From NCBI RefSeq assembly GCF_019649055.1, contig NW_026570260.1, positions 1,054,001 to 1,118,000 on the forward strand: a stretch of 64,000 nucleotides of DNA, read 5' to 3'. The DNA comes from Paramacrobiotus metropolitanus (Eukaryota; Tardigrada; Eutardigrada; Parachela; Macrobiotidae). Below the pieces are notes generated by a model, which did not search any database, was not told the origin of the DNA, and saw only the letters and a list, made by a program, of their open reading frames with translations. The translations under genes and the position numbers were made by a program. Positions 28,963-40,414 of this stretch are shown here, one piece after another (positions within the stretch are counted from its first letter, which is position 1; every line of letters begins with the position of its first letter).

Positions 28963-29375
28963 ACGCTATCAAAGACTCGTAGTTTGCCGGTTCTAAATCA
29001 TCGGTTTAGAAGACTCGTTGTTTAGCAAAATTTCGTGGTACCGAAGTCATCATCTAATAAATTAGAACCAGTGATGTATTTTGTATTTTAATTTACGTAC
29101 TTGTATTTGTCATCTAAAGCCTTCCACGCACTTGAAAACCGGCAGTGTGGACTCAAGCCATTTTTATATGTAGCGTTTGCCGTTTTACTTCTAGAACATA
29201 CAGAAACGTAAATTCAAAAAGAAAGCGATTGTACGATTAGTAAGTTAACAATAATTAGGTAATCGCTTTTGCTCATTGAATCCTATCGATTTTCTTGCAA
29301 ACACTGAACACTGTTACTCATAACTCGTACAAACAATTGAAAAAGTAGGAATGGGTATCAAAATTCACAAGTGCT
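28963..29375. other. Convergent intergenic region between DNAJC27 and the four-C2 gene
   Basis: About 410 bp of AT-rich sequence, expected to carry the 3' UTRs of both genes. No further feature seen. Confidence 0.5.
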
Positions 29376-32300
29376 TTATACGGCAAATGAACCGAATTCT
29401 CGCGGTCGAATTAGCCGTACAACACACTGCGCCGCCAATCGATCAAACTTGAAGTAAAATTTCTGATATAACTGAAGCACTAAGAAGTGACTATCAAAGA
29501 AACTCAAATGCACATTTCTCAGTTTCAGCATACTATTGAACTCCGGATTGGGATGCCTGACGATGTAAACAGCAGATTTGACCTTTCTCCGGCGCGCTTT
29601 TTTCAGATCGTACAGAAATGCCCGCACATATAAACGCCCGCTCACTGGAATTCCTAGAAAGCGGGTGACAAATACGTTCAACGCTTCCTCCTCCTCGTCG
29701 TACTTCACTGAAAAGGTCACCGCTCCCAACATATACAGCTGGCGCGGTAAGCCCGATGCATCCTCCAAAATGAAAGTTTTTTCTTCGCTCTTTTTCAAAG
29801 AATATGGGTGAATTTGCGGAAGAACTTCCTTTAAAGGGTGCCGCTTGGTCTCGGCGTTGCTTAACATCCGCACCACCGATTGCCACTGTTCGTATTCCTC
29901 TGCCGTGCACTTCCGGCGGTCGGAAGATAGCGTGATCCGTCCGATGGCCACCTCCTGCCACCACCGCCGCCGGAACACCGCGACGACCACACTTAATTTC
30001 TGGAGGTCGTCGTTCTCCACCGTGGTGTCGAAGCGCTCCTCAATGGGAGTTACCCGCTCCCCCACCCGCTTTAGAGGAGTCCGCTGCTCAGCAATGCTGA
30101 CGGAGTTCTTGACGACATAAAAACGGACGAAGATGTTGCTGTCCTCCGGCAGCGGTAATTCCTCGGCCTTCTCCAGCATACACCACAGTGTGATTCCCGG
30201 AGACCCGGAAAGGGGCAAAGACTTCAAGGTTAGGGTAAGGAAGCCGGTTGCGGCGGTCTCCCCACGGCGCCATGGCTTGCGGACAATCCCCACGAACTGA
30301 TGCACCGGGATTTCTTTGAAAACCGTCTCCCCGGGGACCTTGCGCATTTCTACCCACAGTGCTTGTTCTTCGCTGTTCTTACTTTTCTCCGAGAGATTGA
30401 CTTGTCCGAAGTACGAGCTGAAGATGTGCAGCCGCTTGAACGCAAAGTAAACCGTCACCGTGTATTCGTCCAACAATGTTTTCTTGACGCTCTCAAAGGT
30501 CACCCGCCGTTTGATCTCCGGACTGACGGTAATGATCTCTTCCGCAGATTTCTTCAACAGTTTAATCAATCTGCCGTTGATATGCAGGCAAACGCTAAAG
30601 GTTAGCCAGCCGGTCCGCTCCAATGCCCGGCATCGTTCGAGCAAAACTGTTAGTTTTTCCGGTCCCTCTTCATAGCGCAGTCCGATGACAACGGTGCCGA
30701 GCTCCCTTTGGACCTCCTGAGCTTTGGGTGTGCGGAGCTCCACCCAAGTGTCGGTGCCGCCAAGGAGGTCGTAGCGGTCAAAGCTGATCTGAATTTCGCC
30801 GATCAGTTCGTCCGAGCCGATCTGATAATAGTCCCACACTTTGATGTGCAGAAACTGTCGAAGTAGGGTCGTGATCGGCGGGACATCGCTTAGTTCAAAA
30901 ACCTCTTTCCATATGGGGTTGACCGTCTTGGGCATGATACGGGTGCGAAGTTCCGAACCGGCAGCGTCCGGTTTCAGGAATACCTGTTCGAAATTATATG
31001 GAATTCAATCGCCAGAATGTTCATCACAAAATATTTTTTTTGGTTTGATGCAGGGCATATAATTCGACAAAGTAATGTGTTGCTAGTCCTACTAATTTTA
31101 TGCAACAAGTTACGCATGCATCTAGCGTATTATTATCCATATACATACAAGTAAGCCGTTTTAGCAGCTGCCGTTGGCTGACCGGCGCTACTCATGTAGA
31201 TTATGCGTACCTTGTAGCAGATAAAGTAAAAAGCAATATTTCTGGCTTTGATTTTATCATTTTTATGTACAGTAATAAGCAACCTGACAGTAAGGGTCGG
31301 ATAGACCGTTGGCATCCAAACCGGGCAGATTGCTGGCTTCGATGATGCTGATGGTCAGCGTCTGCTTCTCGATATCCGCACGGAATCCCACGTGGATGCG
31401 CGGCCCCACCGATGTGATGACTTCTTTTATGGGCTTTTTGATGCCACCCTGTAGGTACTGCTTGGCCAGATCTTTGGTGAATTTCGATGTGGCCTGCTCA
31501 GCGATAGCTAAAGGCATTGAATGTACACGTCTAGAAGATATCGCGCTCCTAGTGCTATAAGTCTCTATAAATGCTGAAAATCATTCTAATTATTGTATAA
31601 AAACTGAACTAAACTGAGCTATATATATATAGCTGAGAGCCATATATAGCTGAGAATTAGACTGGGCTGTTAGTTGAACTTTTAAAAGGCGCCGGACTAA
31701 AACGATCCACATAATTCCAGTACTTCTAACTTATGGAAACAGCAGTCCGCGATTGCCGCATTATTACCGGAAAATCTCATCGTTTTTTGGTTTTCGAAAT
31801 ACATATGGTTCTTTTTCTGTTTGGATCCTTCGGTGTCCTTCAACACCAGTTTAGGCACCACAACCGGCAGATCATCCAGCTCATTGACGTCGAACTCCGT
31901 GGGTTCATACAGGTCCCCATCGGTCATCTCTGTCTCTTCCTCCCCGACACCTTCGTCTTTCGCGGTGGACCGCAGCCCAGTTGCCAGTCGCACCCCGTTC
32001 AGCGCCGCCCGGATCCCCCAGCGTGCCGTTCCGCGGAACAACCAGTGCGTTACCTTTCCGCCTTCCTTCATACTCTCTTCCACGTGCGGCCTCATCCGTT
32101 CAACAAACGCCCATCGTTTATGGCGCAGCTCATCCAGATGTTCCTGGGCGTGCGGTTGAGCGCGCTGAAGCTGCGTGCGAACGAAGCGGCGCAGGCGCGT
32201 TCCAGGGCGCACTGGTCCCGGTGAAAGTGTGCGCGGGGTGGTGGATGGGGCGGACACCGAGGGATAGGTGGCGCTGGAGATTGTCCCGGGGGTGGATGAT

Positions 32301-32401
32301 GCAAGGGGCTCTGTGTCCAAGGAGTCGGTGAACGAGCTGAGATCGTATAGATCCAACGGCACCGACCGCGTCTCATCGAAGGAATGCGACGACACGGACA
32401 T
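29376..32401 (-). CDS. Large protein with about four C2 domains
   Basis: Three exons (31768-32401, 31284-31507, 29376-30983) join in frame to 821 aa. The first about 210 residues are Ser/Thr/Pro-rich, then basic and helical (RRFVRTQLQRAQPHAQEH, ERMRPHVEESMKEGGK). The first C2 domain (about 250-380) is canonical: LTISIIEASNLPGLDANGLS, DPYCQ, TVNPIWKEVFEL, HIKVWDYYQIGSDELIGE, with Asp residues placed for calcium binding. Three further C2-like units lack the Asp set: TVVIGLRYEEGPEKLTVLL onward, GFLTLTLKSLPL through VVVAVFRRRWWQEVAIGRI, and GAVTFSVKYDEEEEALNVFV to the C terminus. No transmembrane segment, SMP or Munc13 domain is visible, which argues against synaptotagmin, E-Syt and MCTP. A peripheral membrane or vesicle-traffic role is inferred. 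No orthologue is recognised. Confidence 0.85.
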
Positions 32402-33065
32402 CCTGGTACCCGTTCAAAGGTCATTGGTTCGTTTTTGTGGTCGCTTCTTTTTGTAGGATGCTATATATAGCTAGCAGCTAGCTATAGCTTTGTAGCTAGC
32501 GCTTGCCTTAAAAACTTCTCTTATGAATTTGGCCGCTGCGTTGAAGCACGTTAGGTTACATTTCGCGTTCCAGTTCTTAAAGGCATCAACGAACGAGCTT
32601 GCGCAAGCACAGGTGTATTCGATCGCTTCCCACGCGGCAGTACAACAATCTTCCTCTTTGTGGAATCACGGTGCAGTACTACAAGCTGATGGCTGCAAGC
32701 CTGCAAACAACTTAGTATTAACCGTTTTGTCGTTAATATTACTGCGTACTTTTTACTCTACTGCGTACTTTCATACTCTAGTACTTTTACGGGTTTTTGT
32801 GGTTTGCATTGGAGAATATAGCTATTACTCTGTTATTGCACTTAATGATCGTGAGAAAATGTAAGTAATCAATACTTGCTTGGAATTATGTAAATGTTGA
32901 TATTTTTTATTGCTTTTTTAAAAAAAAGAACAAAAGATATGTGTCTTCGAATTTGACCCAGGCCACGTACCCGAGGTTATTCGAGCACTGTCTCGTTGGA
33001 TAAACGCACGCTAACTCACGTAAAAAATTTTGGTTTTAATTCATAGAATCGAGAAAAAAATTATG

Positions 33066-33955
33066 TTCACTCCGTCCACTACCTTTCCCTACGGCTTTTA
33101 ATCCGTACGTCACTACCTTTTGCACCACCTTTCATTTCGTGCATTACGTTTCCGGAAACTAAGTACGTTTTTCTCGGTAACTACCTTTGACACTGCCATT
33201 CATTAAATTTTGGTACCCTATCGATCCACTACTCTGCACCTTTAATTTCACTCGGTGCGCTCACGTGGCAGCGAGAATTGAAATGTGCAAGTGTTAAGCA
33301 GAAGATTTTGCGGAGGTTAGGGTGAAGAAAGTTGCTGTTCAAAGTCAAAAAACGGTCGAGACTGTGCGCGTTTTACCAGTTGGCGTTCGCGGCAGAGATT
33401 GCTCTTTATGGAAAAGACCCAGGAGCAACTTCTTCCAGAGGAAGAGATCTGCGAAACAGAGTCGAAAATTCATTCAAAAACGGACTGCTCATTGAGTGCC
33501 CAAACCCTGCGAAGAAAAACCGGCATACGGGCGCTGAGAGTTGCTTTCCCAAGGAAATTCGATTTTTAACTGCTGATGTTAAAACTTTTAAAACTTTTAA
33601 AACTTTTAAAACTTTTAAAACTTTTAAAACTTTTAAAACTTTTAAAACTTTTAAAACTTTTAAAACTTTTAAAACTTTTAAAACGAAAAAAAACGAAAAA
33701 AACGAAAAAAAGGCAGTTACGGAAATAACTTCAATGAGAAAAAATTCAAAAAAGAAAAACTCGTGCACGCAGAAGAAAATGAGTGTGAACTGGTAGTGTA
33801 CAGAGTACGTAGTCAGAGATAGTGCTCGAAAATATAGGCTACTTGTACCGAATGAAAGATAGTGCAAAAATGTAGCTAGGGCACGGAATGAAAGGTAGTG
33901 CAGCAGGCAGCGTACGGAGTAAAAGGTAGGGAAAAGGAGAGTACGGAGTGGTCAC
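33066..33955. mobile_element. Element with long degenerate terminal inverted repeats
   Basis: The left arm (33066 to about 33165) and right arm (about 33830-33955) are imperfect reverse complements over roughly 100 bp. Each is made of short units of the type CACTACCTTTC plus CCGTACG, read in opposite orientation on the two sides (for example GAATGAAAGGTAGTGCAG on the right). The interior holds a 154-codon open frame (33332-33796) with no recognised domain whose middle is the translated satellite below. Most likely a non-autonomous DNA element. Confidence 0.5.
33581..33684 (+). repeat. Nine-bp satellite (AAAACTTTT)n
   Basis: Between eleven and twelve nearly perfect head-to-tail copies of AAAACTTTT. 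In one plus frame it reads as repeated Lys-Thr-Phe. The unit is almost palindromic. An adjoining AAACGAAAAA-type purine run extends to about 33710. Confidence 0.9.
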
Positions 33956-34446
33956 TTAAAATTATACAATTGACCAGTACATATGTACTTTGTACGAGCA
34001 AAATAATATTCTATGTTGCTTATTGCACTGCTGTATTAAGTACAAGATCTATACTACGCGCGGCGCCCCATAGTTTTGAGATCTCTATAACCATAAAACT
34101 TCTGGAAAAACGGACAACGCCATTAGATCCGGGATAGTTCAGAAGTGGCCGGCACGTGTTTTTTTTATGAAAATATCGACCCGGCATCAACCCGGCATCA
34201 AGACAGATTGATCCAACCCATCTTAAAGGTCACCTTGAAACTTAGAAATATTTGCCTAGATACACTGTACAATACTAAATACCAACTGACATAATTATTA
34301 CATTAATCAAACCGAAAAATAAATAAATTATTGTACTTATTCAAACACTCGCCTTATTCAAACATTGCTGCCGGTGTTGCCGAGCTCGAAACACGTTTAA
34401 AATCAACCGATATAAATGTAAAAATATCAAATACAAAATCAATACG

Positions 34447-34625
34447 AAAAATCACTGGACGAGTGAGTGACCGAAACACTATCACCGACCACTGAGCGGA
34501 ATCTCTAGATGAGTGGGTTACCGAGCTACCACCACTGACCAGTAAGAAAAAATCACTAGACAAGTGAGTGACCGAAACACCATAACTGCCCACAGAGCGG
34601 AATTTCTAGGTGAGTAAGTCACTCT
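34447..34625. repeat. Tandem duplication, period about 101 bp, nearly two copies
   Basis: The block starting ATCACTGGACGAGTGAGTGA at 34451 recurs at 34552 as ATCACTAGACAAGTGAGTGA. Both are followed by CCGAAACAC and by a shared GAGCGGAAT. The second copy breaks off near 34625. No coding signal. Confidence 0.7.
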
Positions 34626-34647
34626 CGTGGGTGATTAGATTCGGAAT

Positions 34648-34713
34648 ATGGTTTTTCGCTACGAAAATTATGGTTTTCGCTACGATTGTAATATGGTTTT
34701 TCGCTACGAAAAT
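34648..34713. repeat. Short tandem repeat, three copies of ATGGTTTTTCGCTACGA
   Basis: Three imperfect copies of the 17-bp word within 66 bp, two of them followed by AAATT. Confidence 0.7.
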
Positions 34714-35863
34714 TTAATAAAAAATGATCTGTAAAGTCAAAGTAATTGCGTTCGACTGCACGAAAGCAAAACATCCATTTTTTTTATAAAATTTTTCTTA
34801 TCGGGCTCTTCAGATTTATCCGTTCTAAGTTAACAATCCGTAAACCGGCCTAGGAGTTTTAAACCCAAGAAACGCGGAGGCGGAGCCGAGGCTGTTTCTT
34901 GTATAATAATAAATTCGGTGAACTATTTATCTGACAAATTTAAAACCTTAACAGATGTAATTTATGTATTACAATTTACTGAAAAATAATCATCTTTACG
35001 TTACTACTCTGTAGTAGTAGTATTAATCCATTTTTCAGTTTCAGGTAGTATTATTCCTGTTTCCTTGTCGGTTCCGCCCCGTTTGAACATCATAGTAAAA
35101 CCGAAAATCATGAAAAAGTTTATGAGAGGATGACCAAATTAAAATACGAGATTCCAGTTAGCACATGTTAGCACGCTTTCAGTTTTAAATCAATGTTTTT
35201 TCAAGCTTTTTTTGCCAGAAGCAAAAATACTGTTCGTATGTCCGAGAGGAAGCGCCAGCATCCCTTCAATATTACACCGTACGTACGTACGGCATATGCA
35301 CCCACCGGAACAGTGCCGTACAGTGCACTGAGTGCACACACAGACCACAGTCACTTACTGCGCCATGACAGGCAAAATTTAACAGACAGAGAAAAATGGA
35401 ATTTCCCAACAATAACAACCGCACATGGAACAACTTTCCGCACGACTTATAACCGGTCAGAATGGAACTGCGATAAGTCGATAATCATTCATTTTTCATT
35501 TTACCCGAATAAAATGTGGATCAAAACACTGTGTTACAACATCCCTTTCACTCATATTTTGATGTTGTACGCTCACCAGTTACTGGCAGATCCTGTCCAC
35601 TAACCAGGTAAGTGGTGCTAATAATTTTTCGATCGAATACTCTTACAGTCTTACTGTTATACTTAACGGTGAGCGCCATAAGCATCACTGTGGTAACAGT
35701 CCTCGCACTACACGACAGTACGATCTGCTCGATGTGTCCCCACGTGGACTGTGTATTTCTCGCTGCTGATTATGGAGATGTAACGGTCCTTGGTCTGTTT
35801 GAAGAGACTCGGTTGCTGTAGTTGCTTGATGTGATCGTGAATGCGCATCCTGTGTGCTAGAAA

Positions 35864-38800
35864 ATGCCCAAAGACATCAACGACCACATTGACGATGCGA
35901 AGAAGGACGTGAAGAAGAGCGTGGCCTCGGCGGCCAACAAGGTGGAGCAGACGGCCAAGAAAGCCGCCGGCAAGGACAGCACCGCCGTCGGCTTCCTTAA
36001 GGACTTCACGGCCGGTGGTATCGCGGCCGGTGTGGCAAAGACCGCCGTGGCGCCCATCGAACGCGTAAAACTTCTGCTACAAGTGAGTACACAACGCTGA
36101 GCAAAATCGAGTCTGGAACTGCGCTTTCTTGGCTATATTGTTTTATATGTTTTTTAAACGTTCGTCGAAACCGCTCAACAGTATTCCTCGTAAGTCTGAC
36201 CTGTTTTTCATAGTCTTATATCGACATGCAGGCAGCGGGGCTGATGGACAGACAGCGAAATACATTTGTCATGTCGCGTTGCAACTCTGCGGGTATATCG
36301 ATGTCACGGGCGACCGTGCAGTGTGCACTGATTTGTCGGTGTTTGCAGGTACAACATGTGTCGAAGCAGATTTCGGAGGACAAGCGCTACAAAGGCATCA
36401 TCGACGCCTTCGTGCGCATCCCCAAGGAGCAGGGCGTGGCGGCCTTTTGGCGCGGCAACCTGGCCAACGTCATCCGCTACTTCCCCACGCAGGCCCTCAA
36501 CTTCGCCTTCAAGGACCGCTATAAACAGATGTTCCTGTCCGGGGTGGACAAGAACAAGCAGTTCTGGCGCTTCTTTGTCGGCAATCTGGCCTCGGGCGGC
36601 GCCGCCGGTGCCACATCGCTGCTCTTCGTCTATCCGTTGGATTTCGCCAGGACACGATTGGCCGCTGATGTCGGTAAGGGATAGATGATGATGCCGACCT
36701 TTAGTGACTGTTTTCAAAAGTGATAGTGATACCCGGGAGTCAGGGACGCATTATTATTTCGTAGGTAACAATGCTCCATCGTGGCATGGTGGCCGGTCAT
36801 GCCACGATGGAGCTGCCGGTTTACTCAAAAAACCTGACAGCAGGAATGCACAGGAGGAACTGAGTAATCAACTTGTTTCTCAGTTCCGTTATTTTACCTT
36901 AGTGACCAATAAACTTCATGTGTTAATGTACTTCATTTTAGATTAGATTGCTCGTTCCATTTTTCAGTTGCTAACTTGTTCTTATTTTCCGCTGTGTGGT
37001 TTATAATTAATGGCGCAAGTGATTGCAGTAAAGAGAACTTTAAAAAAATCGGCATTTCAGTTTCCGCGCAAATTTCCACATGCAGCTAGGCTGGCTGTGA
37101 GCTGGCTAAATGGGATTAGCAAGAGAAGATGATGCAGTTCTAAATATACAGGATTAGCTGTATTGTTCAAAAGCTTTTTAATAAATCTGTCCTTTTATAT
37201 CGCAAAGAACGAGTTTGCTGTTAACTAAAACAACAGCAGTTGAAATACTCTTTGTGCATCTGTGTGCACTTTCAGTATGTAAACTGTACGATGCATTTAC
37301 AGATATTGTACCAGTCGACGTGCAAATAAAATAAATAGAAAATTAAATTGGACATTTTAATATAAAAATAAACAGATAACAATTTAAAAAAAGAACAAAT
37401 GACTAAAAACTAAATATTGAATAATATCTGTAAATCTGATGTAATGCGATTTAATTAGCAGCTGCAGCCAAATCTCTTAGCGCGGTAGTCGTAGTATCAG
37501 GAAGCGGTTTTCAGTGTCCAACCACAAACACGGTTTTAAGACAGGCTCCGTGTCCACATCACCAGTGACTTTAATGATATTTGGGGGAAAGTGCGTATCG
37601 ATGACAAACGTAACCGACGCAGCGGATTCGATAGGTCATCTAAACACTAGGTAACCAACACCGTGGTACCATAAAATCATCTCCACAACAACCCCCCCCC
37701 CTCCCTAACCAAAGGGGGCGGGAGGGTGAGAAGAAATTCTCAAACTTATTCGAAGCAACCAAAGACTAACTTCACTCTCACCACGACTACACACACAATC
37801 TTACTGCTTATAAGCAGAATCCCGTGCAACATCACTGCACCAAACCACACAAACCGACCACTGCCCAACCACCAACCACCGATCCACCTTTCATCCTCCT
37901 CCGCTGCCTTAACCGGAATTAGCTCCGCAAATTCTATTTAGGAAGGGGTTTTTAGTGTCTAGCCACAAACACGGGGAAATGTTTTTTACGATGCAGGTAC
38001 AGAATCGAATTAACCTAATGCGGTCTCATCGGGATAGGTACGGGAAAGAAGGGTGGGGAGCGAGAATTCAAGGGCCTGACGGACTGCATTATGAAAACCT
38101 TTCGGAAGGATGGGATTACGGGATTGTACCAAGGCTTCGGCATTTCCGTCGGCGGTAAGCTATAAGCAGTGCATGTCTTACAGCCATAATTTGACAGCGC
38201 TTGGTGCGCAGAGTGCTTTACAATGGACACTAATAATTTATTTGTTTGTTAACTTTCTTCAGGTATTATTATTTATCGAGCAGCGTATTTTGGAATGTAT
38301 GACACGGCTAAAGGTAAACTAAGCGCATCTACCGTAGTTAATTTTGTATTACACAGATGACGTGGATCGTGGGAATGTTTTGCAATAATTTAAAAAAATT
38401 TTGCAGTATGTGCAGTAATTTAATCTGCAGTGCGATTTATTATTAATTATCTATTGCTGATTTTGTTCTGCAGGGATGGTGCCGGAATCGAGAAAGCAAT
38501 CGCACTCCAAAGGCATGCAGTTCCTTATCAGTTTCGTAAGTCTGAATGGAATTCGCAGTTCGTGGTGTTGTACCTTCATTATCGATCCACCGGCTTCGTA
38601 GGTAGTGGCTCAAGTTGTCACCACCATTTCCGGTATTTTGAGCTATCCCTTCGATACGGTTAGGAGACGGCTCATGATGCAGGTAAGACCAAGAATGACT
38701 TTAATTAGCAATGAACCATTTAGTGGATTACTGGATTCCAAGAGTACAATTTTAAAATTGATGCTTTCCTGCACAAGTTAAAGTATTACACAAAATAAAG

Positions 38801-39244
38801 TATTGTAAATCAATACAAATACGATAAGTTTATGTCGCAATGATGTTGTTTAAATACAGACGTAAAAAGGTAATTGAACTAAATTTATCAAACCGGAATG
38901 CGCTGAAAAAGTGGAAACTTGAATAAAATAATTTCAAACGAAAATAACTTTGCACTAAAAAGAAGGAAAAGAAACCAGATTACTGGACCATTGTATTCAT
39001 GTCCAGTTACACATTTGTATTGCTGATATAGTCGGGTCGAGCGCGGGAGGATCGCGTGTATCGCGGCACCGTCGACGCCTTCGTAAAAATTACCCGCGAC
39101 GAGGGCAGTCGGGCCTTCTTCAAGGGCGCCTTCAGTAACATCCTGCGTGGCACCGGCGGTGCCCTCGTGCTGGTCTTCTACGATGAATTCCGCCGGTTGC
39201 TCTTCGGTGGTGAAAGCAGCGGATACAGCGAAGGCGGTGGATAA
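35864..39244 (+). CDS. Mitochondrial ADP/ATP carrier with an Ala/Lys-rich N-terminal extension
   Basis: Seven exons (35864-36082, 36349-36673, 38038-38154, 38263-38313, 38474-38535, 38602-38682, 39032-39244) join in frame to 355 aa; typical carriers have about 300. It exchanges ADP and ATP across the inner mitochondrial membrane. The three mitochondrial-carrier repeats show P-x-[DE]-x-x-[KR] motifs: [39 protein letters not shown]. Other family blocks are [38 protein letters not shown] and [20 protein letters not shown]. The diagnostic RRRMMM signature reads RRRLMM here. Residues 1 to about 42 are an unusual charged extension ([19 protein letters not shown] then [11 protein letters not shown]) that looks like LEA-type 11-mer helix. 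About a dozen Gly/Ser-rich residues end the protein. Intron 2 (36674-38037) is long and carries hairpins. Confidence 0.95.
36773..36813. repeat. Perfect 16-bp hairpin in carrier intron 2, with a second hairpin next to it
   Basis: Arm GCTCCATCGTGGCATG (36773-36788), a 9-nt loop, then its exact reverse complement (36798-36813). About 40 bp further on, GGAACTGAG (36856-36864) and CTCAGTTCC (36879-36887) form a second perfect 9-bp stem. Confidence 0.85.
37501..37974. repeat. Direct repeat pair flanking a poly-C-containing segment, carrier intron 2
   Basis: GAAGCGGTTTTCAGTGTC followed by CAACCACAAACACGG at 37501-37533 recurs in similar form at 37941-37974 (GGAAGGGGTTTTTAGTGTC, then AGCCACAAACACGG). 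The interval contains a run of ten C at 37692-37701. It may be the trace of an insertion or a local duplication. Confidence 0.55.
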
Positions 39245-40414
39245 CCGGCGACGCTGTTTATTCCACAGCCGCGGCGACTGCTATGGGTTTTCTTGCCAGG
39301 CATTGGTTATGCCGCCGGGAAAACGGTTGGTGTGGAAATGTTGTGGTTGGTGAGAGTTTTGCTCGGATTGGATCAAATTAGAATGGCAGTACCTTTTTAT
39401 TTATTGGGCCAAGTCCATTTTTCCTGGGATCTTGTTAGCTTTATAGACACAATCATTATTCTGTTGTAATTTATATCGCTCATGTCAATGATGTTGTTCG
39501 TATTTTTTCATGTGAGTCTAGCTTGTTTCTGATTCTTTTTTATATTTCGAATTTTCTCTTTTTTCTAAAATTTCAGTAAGCACGAGCGCATTTTTTCTTC
39601 AAAATTTAGCTTGTTTGTCAGGTATTAAAATAAATCTGAATAATAGGTGATTTGCCTAAACGGTTCCGACTTAAATAAATTCTTTAAATATTTTCCAATC
39701 GGGATGTAACATTTTTAACTGTGAAAATTGCAACCAAATTTGCGTGAGCGGTTTTTCTTACGACGTCACTTTGACCAGCCGGGTCTGACAACTTCAAGAG
39801 ACTACGCATGCTTTCCCAGTGGACTTTATCCACAACACAAAATTTAAGAACTGCTCGAGTATTCTCAAAGCGATGCATCATAATATTGTAGTGTGTTAGG
39901 ACCGGCGTTGGCTTACAAAGCATATAATATAGAGAACGCAGCTCATGAATCAACAAACTGGGCCGGTTTGGCGATGGAATCTTGACTTGATGAATGCGCC
40001 GAGGGTGTGCGTTCTCGTTCGGCGGAATATAAAATTATTACAGATTCTGTAGGCTACAAACCGGTTAAGCCATTTGATTGTGCAGTGCGTACTGCGTAGT
40101 TTCACGTGCCGCACAGCGCTCGCGTCTAGCGCGTATACAGCATCGATCGCGTCGACTACGACTTGAGGTGTAGCGGAATGCGCTAGCCTTGGCCAACGCG
40201 CATATGATATTAATATATTCTAGGGGTAAACGGTAGAGTATATCTACATTCTACATTGTTGGTGCTAATAAATAATCTATTATTTCGGACGCAGCGAAGG
40301 ATTTTTGCAGAGAATCGGCAGTTTTGATTGCGAAACGTTATCGGTGGCGTGATTAATTGCATTATCTGGTTGGAGGATTTTTACGCGGGCATTGTCGTCG
40401 CTAGTGTGCGGAAG
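39245..40414. other. Intergenic between ADP/ATP carrier and Lifeguard genes
   Basis: AT-rich. Holds the carrier's 3' UTR and the 5' UTR and promoter of the Lifeguard gene. No other gene is supported; an open minus frame at 39684-39956 shows no domain. Confidence 0.5.

Larger units (their letters stand above)
32402..35863. other. Gene-poor, repeat-rich 3.5 kb region
   Basis: Contains an element with long inverted termini (33066-33955), a 9-bp satellite inside it, and two small tandem repeats (34447-34625, 34648-34713). The right end (about 35590-35860) is likely the 5' UTR and promoter of the ADP/ATP carrier, with a possible 5' UTR donor (CCAG|GTAAGT) near 35606. No protein gene can be supported. 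Confidence 0.5.

Noticed and set aside
33332-33796. 154-codon frame with Lys-Thr-Phe repeats
   Set aside because: Core is a translated 9-bp satellite inside an inverted-repeat element; probably not a gene.
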